Part shown: in pieces, positions 7,009 to 15,534 of the stretch | Numbering within the stretch: the first letter of the stretch is position 1 | How the letters are laid out: every line of letters starts with the position of its first letter | Assembly (NCBI GenBank): GCA_016219545.1 | Contig: JACRMH010000041.1 | Location: 1-64,000, forward strand | Length of the DNA stretch: 64,000 nt | Origin: Chloroflexota bacterium | Lineage (GTDB): Bacteria > Chloroflexota > Anaerolineae > Anaerolineales > Villigracilaceae | Direction: 5' to 3' | Notes under the pieces: generated by a model | What the model was told of the DNA's origin: nothing | Seen by the model: the letters and a program-made list of their open reading frames with translations, nothing else | Database searches by the model: none | Program-made: the position numbers and the translations under genes

Positions 7009-7057
7009 TTATTTTTATTCTACCTCTCCCATTTTGGGAGAGGCAGGGTGAGGGCTC

Positions 7058-7642
7058 ATGCAGCAACGAAGCGAAGAAACCCGTTCAAAGATCCTTGCGT
7101 CAGCTATTAAATTATTTTCCACACGCGGGTTCAATACCGCCAGCGTGGATGATATTTGCAAGGATGCCGAGATCAGCAAGGGCGCGTTCTACCATCATTT
7201 CAAAAGCAAACAGGAGCTATTTCTGGCCCTGCTCGATGGCTGGCTCCAAACCATTGATAATGCCATCGAAGCCTCAAAAGATATGACAGTACCCGAGACG
7301 TTCATGCAGATCACCGAAGCGTTCCCATATATCTTCGCGACAGCGAACGAAGGCTTGCCGATGTTCCTTGAGTTCTGGCTACAGGCCAGCCGCGATGAAA
7401 AGATCTGGCAGGCAAGCGTCGAGCCTTACCGCCGCTATCATAAATATTTTTCCACGCTCATCAAAAAAGGCGTGGCTGAAGGTTCGTTCGTTGAAGTGGA
7501 CCCGGACTTAACCTCGCGCATGATCATCTCAACAGCCATGGGATTGCTGCTGCAAAGCCTGATGGACCCGAAAGGTGCGAAATGGGAAAAGGTCGCCCGC
7601 GACAGCACGAACATGCTGGTCAATAGTATGTTGAAGAAGTGA
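7058..7642 (+). CDS. TetR/AcrR-family transcriptional repressor
   Basis: 194 residues. The N-terminal HTH (about 8-55) reads ILASAIKLFSTRGF..ASVDDICKDAEISKGAFYHHFKSKQELF, the standard TetR fold signature. The C-terminal domain is a helical ligand-binding region with no informative motif. The gene sits 50 bp after a perfect palindrome that is the likely operator and 10 bp before an SDR gene, so it probably represses itself and the SDR. The ligand cannot be read from the sequence. Confidence 0.92.
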   Translation: MQQRSEETRSKILASAIKLFSTRGFNTASVDDICKDAEISKGAFYHHFKSKQELFLALLDGWLQTIDNAIEASKDMTVPETFMQITEAFPYIFATANEGLPMFLEFWLQASRDEKIWQASVEPYRRYHKYFSTLIKKGVAEGSFVEVDPDLTSRMIISTAMGLLLQSLMDPKGAKWEKVARDSTNMLVNSMLKK

Positions 7643-7652
7643 GGAATTAATT

Positions 7653-8633
7653 ATGTGGCTTGTTACAGGCGCAACGGGGCATGTGGGCAATGTCCTTGTG
7701 CGGAAACTTTTGGAACGCGGTGAAAAGGTCCGGGCGTTGATCCTGCCGGGCGAAGGCCGCGAATCAATTTCGGGATTAAATGTCGAAGCGTTCGAGGGCG
7801 ATGTGCTCGATCTCGATGCAGTCTTCGAATCCATGCGCGGCGTGAAAGGCATCTTTCATCTGGCAGGAGTCATTTCGATCATGCCGGGAGCGAATCCTTT
7901 TGTACGCAAGGTCAACGTGGATGGCACAAAGAATATTTTGCGCGCCGCAAAAGAGAGCGGGATTCAGAAATTAATTTACACATCATCCATCCATGCGATC
8001 CAAAGAGTGGAGGAGGGCGTGATCGACGAGTGCATTCCATACGATATGGAGAATCCTTATGGCGCGTATGACCGCTCGAAGGCCGAGGCGACTCTGGAAG
8101 TGTTGAACGCGGCTCATGCGGGACTGGAAGCTGTTGTGGCCTGCCCCACCGGCGTGATCGGCCCCTATGATTTTCGCGGATCGATGATGGGCGCAGTCAT
8201 CCATGATGCGGCGGCAGCCAAGCCGACATTATATGTGGATGGCGCATATGACTTCGTGGATGTGCGCGATGTGGCGGACGGATTAATTGCGGCGGCCGAA
8301 AACGGCAAGCGCGGCGAGAGTTATATTTTGTCGGGGCAGAAGATCACGGTGCGCTACATGCTTGAAACCGTGCGCGAGATCACCGGCAAAAATTTCTTTC
8401 AGATGAAAATTCCATTTGACCTCGCAAAGTTCGCGGCCATGTTCACGCCCATGTATTATCAACTCGTGAATTCGACTCCACGCTTCACGCCTTATTCATT
8501 GGAAGTGCTGCAAAGCAATTCGAATATCAGCCATGCCAAAGCGACCCGCGAATTGGGCTATTCACCGCGGACATTGTATAAAAGCATCGAAGATACAGTG
8601 AAGTGGTTTTTGGAGAGAAAAAGTAATAAGTAA
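7653..8633 (+). CDS. NAD(P)-dependent epimerase/reductase, extended SDR
   Basis: 326 residues with an N-terminal Rossmann motif TGATGHVGNVL, FHLAGVIS, a Ser in YTSSIHA and the catalytic YDRSK (YxxxK). The overall pattern resembles dihydroflavonol-reductase-like or 3-beta-HSD-like members that reduce a carbonyl or epimerise a substrate. The substrate is not determinable. It starts 10 bp after tetR with the SD-like GAGGAATTA and is probably in the same TetR-controlled transcript. Confidence 0.85.
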   Translation: MWLVTGATGHVGNVLVRKLLERGEKVRALILPGEGRESISGLNVEAFEGDVLDLDAVFESMRGVKGIFHLAGVISIMPGANPFVRKVNVDGTKNILRAAKESGIQKLIYTSSIHAIQRVEEGVIDECIPYDMENPYGAYDRSKAEATLEVLNAAHAGLEAVVACPTGVIGPYDFRGSMMGAVIHDAAAAKPTLYVDGAYDFVDVRDVADGLIAAAENGKRGESYILSGQKITVRYMLETVREITGKNFFQMKIPFDLAKFAAMFTPMYYQLVNSTPRFTPYSLEVLQSNSNISHAKATRELGYSPRTLYKSIEDTVKWFLERKSNK

Positions 8634-8649
8634 AAAGTTGATTCAATTT

Positions 8650-8696
8650 GGTGGTCGAGTAGACACGAGCGACAGCGAGCGGCGTATCGAGACCAC
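8650..8696. repeat. Palindromic intergenic repeat (GGTCGAGTA...TATCGAGACC type)
   Basis: GTGGTCGAGTA at the left pairs imperfectly with TATCGAGACCAC at the right around ACGAGCGACAGCGAGCGG. From memory this GTGGTCTCGATACG...CTCGACCAC unit is widespread in bacterial genomes. It fills the gap between the SDR and degV genes. Confidence 0.55.
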
Positions 8697-8725
8697 GACG
8701 ACAAACTAAACCAAAGGAGATAAAT

Positions 8726-9589
8726 ATGAAAATAGTAACAGACTGCGCAGCGGATATGACCAATGAAGAATTGGAAAGACTCGGCGTTATTCAAGCACCA
8801 CTCTTCATTCAATTCCCTGAAGGCGAAGTGAATTCTGCGGATATATCCGCAGACGAATTCTACAACCGCCTTGAAGCCATGCGCCCGAAAATCCCGACCA
8901 CGGCACAGCCATCCAGCGGGATATTTGCAGAGATATACCGCAAACTGGCAAAGACCGAGAAAAATATATTCTCGCTACATATATCATCCGGACTTAGCGG
9001 GACGATCAATTCGGCGCGCGATGGCGGCGAACAGACAAAAGCGGAAGCGAATGTGAATTTCTGGGATACGCTCACTCTCTCGGGCGGGGAAAGATTCCAG
9101 GTGTTGGCGGCGGCGCTGGCGAACAAAGCGGGCTGGGCCATGAACGCAATTCAGGAACGGCTGTCGGCGATCCGCGAAAAAACGGAAGTGATCTACACGC
9201 TGGATACTTTGGAATATCTTGCGCGCGGCGGGCGCATCGGGCGGGTACAAGCCCTCGCGGGTGCGCTGTTAAACCTCAAGCCGATCATTCGTGTGGATAC
9301 GGACGGCAAGTACAGCACCGTTGCCAAGGGACGCTCGATCGGCAAATCCATGACCATGATCACGGAACACTTGAAGGAAAAATATGGGAACACACCTTTG
9401 TGGGTGACGGTCTTGCATGGCCGCTTCGCCGAAAAGGCAGATGTGCTTACCAGTGAATTCAAAGAAAAATTAAATATCGCAAAACTGGAAGTGATGCGGA
9501 TTTCTCCCGTGCTGGGTGTTCATACCGGTCCCGGCATTGTCGGTGCGGCAGTTGTGCCGATGAGCTTGATGAGCGATCTGGTAGTTTAG
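8726..9589 (+). CDS. DegV-family fatty-acid-binding protein
   Basis: 287 residues, the usual DegV length. Family signatures are MKIVTDCAADM at the start, IPTTAQPSSGIF (about 55-66), HISSGLSGTINSA, and GPGIVGAAVVP at the end. DegV/FakB proteins bind a fatty acid and, in Firmicutes, present it to the kinase FakA. No FakA gene is in the window, so the kinase partner is unknown. AAAGGAG precedes the ATG. Confidence 0.9.
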   Translation: MKIVTDCAADMTNEELERLGVIQAPLFIQFPEGEVNSADISADEFYNRLEAMRPKIPTTAQPSSGIFAEIYRKLAKTEKNIFSLHISSGLSGTINSARDGGEQTKAEANVNFWDTLTLSGGERFQVLAAALANKAGWAMNAIQERLSAIREKTEVIYTLDTLEYLARGGRIGRVQALAGALLNLKPIIRVDTDGKYSTVAKGRSIGKSMTMITEHLKEKYGNTPLWVTVLHGRFAEKADVLTSEFKEKLNIAKLEVMRISPVLGVHTGPGIVGAAVVPMSLMSDLVV

Positions 9590-9614
9590 AAAAAAGCAAA
9601 AAGTGAGAAGTAAA

Positions 9615-9648
9615 ACGGACTTGCGTTGTCGCAAGTCCGTTTTTATTT
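9615..9648. terminator. Bidirectional terminator between degV-family gene and M48 protease
   Basis: ACGGACTTGCG (9615-9625) pairs perfectly with CGCAAGTCCGT (9630-9640), with Ts on the + side and As on the left, serving both convergent genes. Confidence 0.85.
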
Positions 9649-10774
9649 AAGCAGAAAAGTTTTTAGCTTTCTCGATCCGCTCGCCCAGCGGCGGATGATT
9701 GTAGAACAGGAAGACCACCCATTTTTCGGGGTTGATCTCACCCAGGTTTTGGTTCGCCAACCTTGTAAATGCAGACGCGAAGGCGTCTTTCTTTTTTGTG
9801 ACTTCGAGGGCGTAATCATCTGCCATATTTTCACGCCAGCGCGAAACTGCATTTTCCAGCGGCATGATCACAAGGTTGTAAATGCTAATGGCCAACATCA
9901 AAGCCGGGAATGCGGCTGCATCCGCAGGGGATGTAAACCCAAAATACACGATCATCCAATTCAATGCCAGAGATATAAGATAAAAGCCGAGAGCCGATGA
10001 CAAGGTTTGTGCAAGGATCAGGATCGGAATATCACGGTGGACGTGATGTCCCAATTCATGTGCGAGGACAGTTTCAATTTCATCAACGGTAAATTCATTG
10101 ATCAGGGTATCGCCCAAAATAATGCGGCGTGTGTTGCCCATCCCTGTCAGCGCGGCATTGGCAGACTTGGTGCGCTTCGACATGTCATACTTGAAGACGC
10201 CATTCACTTTTGTATTGGCGCGTTCGGCAAGTTTCATCAACTTGTCTGCGAGTTCCTTGTGTTCATCGCCAAGCGGGACGAATTTATTAAAGAGCGGCAT
10301 GATGAGCACCGGCGCAAGGTTGGAGAGAAGCACGCTAAAGAACAGTATCCCGCCTGTTGCCCACAGCCACCACAGGTCGCCGGTGACTCTCAAGGCAAGA
10401 TAAAGCAATTCGAGCAGGAGCAAGCCGAGGGGTGCACCGATAGCGATACCCTTTAGCTGGTCAATGATCCAGCCTTTGAGAGTCTGGTTGGACTGGTCAA
10501 ACCGATGCGGCAGGATAAATCCGCTGTAATAACTGAGGGGCAAATTCAACACGGCAGCTATCCCGCCGAAGATGGAAATATACAATGCGACGAGCAACCA
10601 TTCATTCGTTGTAACGGTCATCAACCATGTGCGCAGCGAAATGCTCCAACCGAAGAAGAGCCACGCGAGAACATAGACGGCGCTGAAGAGCGTATCCACC
10701 AGCCAGAGGCGGCGGCGAATGCGCGCATATTCCTTGGCCTGTTTTTGTTTTTCGGGGTCGAGTGTGGTTTCCAT
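9647..10774 (-). CDS. M48-family (Ste24-like) membrane metalloprotease
   Basis: 375 residues. The zinc site HELGHHVHRD (HExxH) is followed about 70 residues later by ENMADDYAL, which supplies the third ligand Glu. Several transmembrane helices (about 25-55, 60-85, 110-135, 145-175 and two after the HExxH) match the Ste24/CAAX-protease arrangement with the N-terminal M48 domain. It probably degrades or trims membrane or membrane-bound peptides. The last 10 bases of the gene overlap the bidirectional terminator region, which is tight but workable. Confidence 0.9.
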   Translation of the reverse strand: METTLDPEKQKQAKEYARIRRRLWLVDTLFSAVYVLAWLFFGWSISLRTWLMTVTTNEWLLVALYISIFGGIAAVLNLPLSYYSGFILPHRFDQSNQTLKGWIIDQLKGIAIGAPLGLLLLELLYLALRVTGDLWWLWATGGILFFSVLLSNLAPVLIMPLFNKFVPLGDEHKELADKLMKLAERANTKVNGVFKYDMSKRTKSANAALTGMGNTRRIILGDTLINEFTVDEIETVLAHELGHHVHRDIPILILAQTLSSALGFYLISLALNWMIVYFGFTSPADAAAFPALMLAISIYNLVIMPLENAVSRWRENMADDYALEVTKKKDAFASAFTRLANQNLGEINPEKWVVFLFYNHPPLGERIEKAKNFSA

Positions 10775-10797
10775 AAAAAGATTATAGCATGTAGAAT

Positions 10798-11736
10798 ATG
10801 GGCACTATGAAACTTAAATTTCGCCTTTACAACTCGGAAGAAGATTTCTGGCACATCCGTAATTTTCTGCGCGAGGTCTATCTGCTCAATGACCGCCGCG
10901 AAATAAGCTGGCAGGTTTATCGCTGGGATTATTGGCGCTGGCATGGGATCGAGAATATTGGGCAGGGTCCGCTCGAAAAAACGGTCTTCCTTTGGGAAAC
11001 TTCAGATGGAAAAATCGCAGCGGTGCTAAACCCTGAAAACGACGGCGTTGCTTATATGCAGGCTCATCCCGATTTTATTTCATATGAACTTGAAGAAGAA
11101 ATGCTTTCGCTTGCAGAAGAACATCTGGCAAAGACTCTGCCCAATGGAAAGAGAAAACTTTGGGTGGTCGCTCATGATGCAAATACGATCCGTCAGGGAC
11201 TTTTGAAACAACATGGATTCGAATTACAGGAATCCACGAGCAATCATCATTCACGGCTGGTTAATGATGAAATTCCAGAAGTAAAGATCGGGGACGAATA
11301 CACGATCCGGTCGTTGGGCGATATTGACGAGCACCCCGCCCGCAGTTGGGTTTCGTGGAAGGCATTCCACCCCGACGAGCCTGACAAAAAATATCAGGGT
11401 TGGACATGGTATCAAAACGTTCAACGCTGTCCGCTTTATCGGCGCGATCTTGACCTGGTAGCTGCCCTGCCCAATGGAGAGATCGCTGCGTTTTGCACGA
11501 TCTGGTTCGATGACGTCACCCGCACGGCCTCTTTCGAGCCTGTGGGAGTCCATCCCGACCATCAGCGCAAGGGACTTGGGCGCGCGATTATGTACGAAGG
11601 CTTGCGCCGCATCCAAGAACTTGGTGCGACCCTGGCAACCGTTGGTTCTGAAGAACAAAGAACTCTTGAGTTCTATTCAAGCATCGGGTTTTCCATGGTC
11701 GAGTTTTCACGTGAATGGAAAAAGGAATTCGAATAA
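10798..11736 (+). CDS. GNAT acetyltransferase with two GNAT-like halves
   Basis: 312 residues. The C-terminal half holds a clear acetyl-CoA site: FEPVGVHPDHQRKGLGRAIM (V-x-P-x-x-Q/R-x-x-G-x-G/A). The N-terminal half (about 1-140) has the same general layout (KIAAVLNP...AYMQAHPDF) but a degenerate CoA loop, as in tandem GNATs with one working domain. The substrate is unknown. Starts at 10798 or 10807 are both possible. No SD is present, but a TAGAAT -10-like element (10791-10796) suggests a leaderless or very short leader at 10807. Confidence 0.8.
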   Translation: MGTMKLKFRLYNSEEDFWHIRNFLREVYLLNDRREISWQVYRWDYWRWHGIENIGQGPLEKTVFLWETSDGKIAAVLNPENDGVAYMQAHPDFISYELEEEMLSLAEEHLAKTLPNGKRKLWVVAHDANTIRQGLLKQHGFELQESTSNHHSRLVNDEIPEVKIGDEYTIRSLGDIDEHPARSWVSWKAFHPDEPDKKYQGWTWYQNVQRCPLYRRDLDLVAALPNGEIAAFCTIWFDDVTRTASFEPVGVHPDHQRKGLGRAIMYEGLRRIQELGATLATVGSEEQRTLEFYSSIGFSMVEFSREWKKEFE

Positions 11737-11883
11737 AGAAAAGCCATCATTTCCATCTTTTTACCATTAACGGGGATAAATGACCAAATCATCACATAAT
11801 GACAAAACTCACCTCTTTCCGAGCCTGATAGTTTCTGAGAGTCGCGCAGGATAGAATTAGGCTCATAGAAAGGAAATCAATAA

Positions 11884-12285
11884 ATGGAAATTCCAAGACA
11901 CTGGCGACTCAAGAAACAACGATACGGACTGGTTGGCGAAGTCTGCCCCCACTGCGATCATAAGATCTTCCCACCCCGTGATGTATGCCCCAATTGCGGC
12001 GATGAGGCGAAAGAACAATTTGCATTCAGCGGCAAGGGCGAAGTATATTCCTACACAACCGTTTATGAAGCCCCCGCCGGCTTCGACGCGAACGCCCCCT
12101 ACACCGTAGCCATCGTAAAACTCGAAGAAGGTCCCATGCTCACCGCGCAGTTGACGGATATAGGCGACCAGCCTATTGAGATCGGTATGCCCGTTGAAAT
12201 GGTCACCCGCAAAATGAGGAATGATGGGGATGAGCGAGGTCTGATCGTTTATGGATATAAGTTTAGGCCCGCAGGGCTAAATTAG
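11884..12285 (+). CDS. DUF35 zinc-ribbon/OB-fold acyl-CoA-binding-type protein
   Basis: 133 residues. A rubredoxin-like zinc ribbon CPHC...CPNC (about 21-40) is followed by an OB-fold with GKGEVYSYTTVYEAP and PYTVAIVKLEEGP. Members usually partner thiolases or HMG-CoA-synthase-like enzymes and bind acyl-CoA. None is adjacent here, so this copy is an orphan. GAAAGGAAA lies upstream of the ATG and a TAGAAT box at 11852. Confidence 0.85.
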   Translation: MEIPRHWRLKKQRYGLVGEVCPHCDHKIFPPRDVCPNCGDEAKEQFAFSGKGEVYSYTTVYEAPAGFDANAPYTVAIVKLEEGPMLTAQLTDIGDQPIEIGMPVEMVTRKMRNDGDERGLIVYGYKFRPAGLN

Positions 12286-12307
12286 TTCAAAATACGGCAT
12301 TAAGTAG

Positions 12308-12335
12308 AACAGGCTGAAAACTCGGCCTGTTTTTG
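12308..12335 (+). terminator. Terminator of the DUF35 gene
   Basis: AACAGGC (12308-12314) pairs with GCCTGTT (12325-12331), followed by TTTTGTTTT. The same TGAAAA..TCGG loop style occurs at 48299-48331. Confidence 0.75.
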
Positions 12336-12442
12336 TTTTAAAAGATATTTTCTATCAGACGATTTATGGTGACTTTCATCCACCTCTTGTGTGGTCAGTT
12401 GCATGATGAAAGGCAGGATTTGATGTGAGAAGTTGTTAGTGT

Positions 12443-12832
12443 CTATCCATTGTATTGATAAGTGGTCACTATGGACTGATGATTGACCGAGGTCAAACGA
12501 TTGGCGGAATCATATACATAAGTATTCTGTCCATCACTGAGCAGGTTGCCGTTGTTATCAAAGGAATAGGTCTGCCCGCCTGCGCTCGTGAGCCTATTCG
12601 CAGAATCATAGTCATAATTAACTGTGGGTGATATTCCGTTCATCAGACTATTTTGAGTCTTGCGGTTTCCAACTGCATCATAGGTGTAGTGATAGAACTC
12701 GTTTGTATAGTAGTAGTCTGCGGCAGTCAAGCGGTACAAAGGGTCATAGTCATAGTTGATGATCGTTAGGTTATCTCCAAGAACGGCCGTTAGGATAGAG
12801 GCGTGTTGAAGAACGCCATCGCAGGATACTTA
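12443..12832 (-). pseudogene. Rhs/YD-repeat protein remnant
   Basis: A reading frame of about 125 codons carries repeated YD motifs (YDYDPLYRLTAADY, YTYDAVGNRKTQ, YDYDSANRLTSAG, FDNNGNLLSDG, YVYDSANRLTSV), diagnostic of Rhs/wall-associated repeat proteins. It has no proper start: in-frame codons continue from about 12739 back to a stop near 12832. It ends abruptly at YQYNG without the usual core end or toxin tip. Rhs proteins are normally over 1000 residues, so this is a fragment left by deletion or recombination. Confidence 0.8.
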
Positions 12833-12840
12833 AATATACT

Positions 12841-12846
12841 TATAAT
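12841..12846 (+). promoter_or_regulatory. -10 element placing the pbpC start at the transcript 5' end
   Basis: A perfect TATAAT ends 6 nt before the ATG at 12853, and no Shine-Dalgarno sequence lies between them. Transcription starting 7 nt after the box would begin at the A of the start codon, giving a leaderless mRNA. I find no good -35. Confidence 0.5.
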
Positions 12847-12852
12847 CATCCC

Positions 12853-15255
12853 ATGCGTATCTTGCTGAAATCCAAATCGTCCCGCTTTTTACTTTTTATC
12901 TTTTTACTTTTTACCACCCTTTTCATTTATCTCTTTTACGATCTGCCTTCCATTACATCCCTCCCTAAAAACCTAAATCAACCCAGCGTGAAGATCGTTG
13001 ACCGCAGTGGACGGCTGCTCTACGAGATCATCCCAACCGAGGGTGGACGGAATGCGCCGCTTTCAGTGGAAAATCTTCCACAGTGTATAAAGGATGCAAC
13101 CATTGCAGTGGAGGATAAAAATTTTTACACAAATCCCGGCGTGGATATTGGTGGAATCATCCGAGCAGTGTGGATCAACCTGCGCGGCGGCGAGACTCTT
13201 TCAGGCGGCAGTACCATCACACAGCAAGTGGCGCGGACTTTGTTATTGAGCGATGAAAAAGCAGAGCGAACTTTGCGCCGCAAATTACGCGAGACGGTTC
13301 TGGCATGGCAGTTAACACGCGCCTATTCCAAAGACGAAATTTTGGCATTGTATCTCAACCAGATTTATTACGGCGGCATGGCTTATGGGATAGAAGCCGC
13401 GTCGCAAACGTATTTTGGCAAGCCCGCATCTGACTTGTTACTCCCTGAGTGTGCTTTATTGGCCGGCCTGCCACAAACGCCGGGAATCTATAATCCATTT
13501 ACAAACCCTGATCTGGCACTCGAACGTCAACGGGTGGTGCTGGGGTTGATGGAGAAAAACGGATTCATCACACCTGTCCAAAGAGTGGATGCAGAGAATG
13601 CGCCGTTGAGTTATAACGCCGCGCCGTATCCCATCGAAGCACCGCATTTTATATGGATGGTCAAAGATCAATTGGATGAACTCTTTGCATCAGGTCAATT
13701 GAACGCGACGAACAGTTTGGTGATTCGCACCACCCTTGATCTGAACATGCAGCATCTCGCGGAGGAGATCGTGAAGAGGCGTATCGCATCGTTCAAGCCC
13801 CTCGAAGGCCAGACCAACCGCAACGTCAATAATGCCGCGCTGATCGTCATTGATCCTCATAATGGCGAGATCCTCACCCTGGTCGGCAGTGCAGACTATT
13901 TCGATGCATCCATCTACGGCGCACTTAACATGGCGACTGCGCAAAGGCAATCAGGCTCGGCGTTCAAGCCGATCATCTATGCCGCCGCGCTGGACCCAAC
14001 GCGCGCAGATCCGTGGACTGCGGCGACATCCATTTTGGATGTGTCCACGAACTTTTCAACGAAAGATGGACAGCCTTATAAGCCGGTCAATTATGATGGC
14101 AGGGAACATGGTTTTGTTTCGGTGCGCGAGGCGCTGGCTTCATCGTTGAACGTGCCCGCGGTGCTGACTTTGCAAAACGCCGGCATTGAAAATGTGATCG
14201 CGCTTGCGAATAAATTTGGCATTCATTCATTAGACGCGCCTCAACAATATGACCTGTCGCTGGCGCTCGGCGGCGGGGAGATGAGTCTGCTGGAGTTGTC
14301 GCGCGCATTTGCGGCCTTTGCAAACAATGGCGGTTATATGGAAAGCACATCCATTCTCGATATTCATGATGCGGATGGAAATCTTTTGTACGAACCTGAA
14401 AAGAATCCCGCGCTTCAAATCATTGACCCGCGTGTGGCGTGGCTCATCTCCGATATTCTCAGCGATGACCGCGCGCGCTCGACAGGTTTTGGGATTAACA
14501 GCGTTTTGAAAATTGACCGGACTGCCGCGGTGAAAACCGGCACCACCACAAACTTCCACGATAACTGGACCATCGGTTATACGCCCGATCTTTTGGTCGG
14601 CGTGTGGGTGGGCAACAGCAATTATCAAGCCATGCACGACGTCACGGGGCTGACGGGCGCGGCTCCCATTTGGGCTGAGACCATGCGCTCCATTTTGCAG
14701 GGACGCCCCGATAAAATTTTTACACAGCCCGCCGGCTTGACCCAAACTGAAGTGTGCGACCTCTCAGGGCTGCTTCCCACTGAAATATGTCCGCACACAA
14801 AAACGGAATGGTTCATCACAGGCACACAGCCTACAACGTTCGATACTTTTTATCAACGCACAAACACAGGCGAGATTATTTTGGACCTTCCTATCGAAGC
14901 GCAGGCTTGGGCGCGTTCACAAGGTCTGCCATTATTGGATGACGCTAATGGAACACCAAGCGCAACCAGCGGATTGACCCTCACATCGCCAACCGATAAC
15001 ACAACCTATCGCATCACCCCTGACCTAGACCTGAGCGCCCAACAATTGGAGGTCTCCACACTGACAGATTCAAACTTTACGCAAGTCACCTTCTTTGTGG
15101 ATGGACTCGCAATCGCAACTGTCTCCACGCCGCCCACTTCGTGCCAAACCTGGTGGACATTATCCTTGGGCACGCATCATTTTTGGGCAGAAGGTATAAC
15201 AATGAGTGGGGAGGTTGTGAAGAGTAACGTGGTGACCATTACGGTGGTGGAGTAG
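12853..15255 (+). CDS. pbpC: Bifunctional penicillin-binding protein, PBP1C-type
   Basis: Polymerises lipid II and cross-links peptidoglycan at the outer face of the membrane. 800 residues: an N-terminal anchor (about 10-30); GT51 transglycosylase with EDKNFYTNPG and GGSTITQQVA (about 88-130); transpeptidase with SxxK in SGSAFKP, SLN in ASSLNVP and KTGTT; then CDLSGLLPTEICPHT and a C-terminal beta domain (about 700-795) that matches the PBP1C (BiPBP_C) tail. That tail and order argue for 1C rather than 1A. In E. coli pbpC is beside an alpha-2-macroglobulin gene (yfhM), and here one lies 1.4 kb downstream in convergent orientation. Confidence 0.9.
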   Translation: MRILLKSKSSRFLLFIFLLFTTLFIYLFYDLPSITSLPKNLNQPSVKIVDRSGRLLYEIIPTEGGRNAPLSVENLPQCIKDATIAVEDKNFYTNPGVDIGGIIRAVWINLRGGETLSGGSTITQQVARTLLLSDEKAERTLRRKLRETVLAWQLTRAYSKDEILALYLNQIYYGGMAYGIEAASQTYFGKPASDLLLPECALLAGLPQTPGIYNPFTNPDLALERQRVVLGLMEKNGFITPVQRVDAENAPLSYNAAPYPIEAPHFIWMVKDQLDELFASGQLNATNSLVIRTTLDLNMQHLAEEIVKRRIASFKPLEGQTNRNVNNAALIVIDPHNGEILTLVGSADYFDASIYGALNMATAQRQSGSAFKPIIYAAALDPTRADPWTAATSILDVSTNFSTKDGQPYKPVNYDGREHGFVSVREALASSLNVPAVLTLQNAGIENVIALANKFGIHSLDAPQQYDLSLALGGGEMSLLELSRAFAAFANNGGYMESTSILDIHDADGNLLYEPEKNPALQIIDPRVAWLISDILSDDRARSTGFGINSVLKIDRTAAVKTGTTTNFHDNWTIGYTPDLLVGVWVGNSNYQAMHDVTGLTGAAPIWAETMRSILQGRPDKIFTQPAGLTQTEVCDLSGLLPTEICPHTKTEWFITGTQPTTFDTFYQRTNTGEIILDLPIEAQAWARSQGLPLLDDANGTPSATSGLTLTSPTDNTTYRITPDLDLSAQQLEVSTLTDSNFTQVTFFVDGLAIATVSTPPTSCQTWWTLSLGTHHFWAEGITMSGEVVKSNVVTITVVE

Positions 15256-15296
15256 GGGTTCGTGAAAATATAATTTACCTCATCCGCCGCCGAACC

Positions 15297-15400
15297 ATGT
15301 CGTTGCGAGGGCGCACTTGCTCTTCGCCCGAAGCAATCCCCTCGCTGATGCGGAGATTGCTTCGCCGCCAAAGACCAAGAGCGGCGGCTCGCAACGACAT
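15297..15400. repeat. REP-like palindrome (CGAAGCAATC...GATTGCTTCG), copy 1
   Basis: The outer arms ATGTCGTTGCGAG (15297-15309) and CTCGCAACGACAT (15388-15400) pair perfectly. The inner arms CGAAGCAATC (15329-15338) and GATTGCTTCG (15355-15364) also pair perfectly. A second copy is at 53232-53319. It lies between pbpC and the hydrolase gene; the rest of this gap is featureless. Confidence 0.75.
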
Positions 15401-15534
15401 TGGGGGAAGTTAATTATTTACAGACCCAAAAAATATGAAGATTCAATAACACACTGGCGCAATACAGAGTTTGCTCGTATCCTTATGTAGACATGCTTTG
15501 AATGTTACCCGAACAACCTCAAGGAGCAGACACA

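Noticed and set aside
6991..7010. The AAACCGACTAGTCGGTTT palindrome as a simple terminator
   Set aside because: T-rich sequence follows, but the ars operon already has a terminator at 6922-6947, the dyad has no loop, and it sits directly before tetR, so an operator fits better.
8650..8696. The palindrome before the degV-family gene as a riboswitch
   Set aside because: It matches a widespread intergenic palindrome pattern and shows no conserved aptamer-like core.
10007..10456. 149-codon + strand frame opposite the M48 protease
   Set aside because: It is antisense to the HExxH-containing gene and has no motif.
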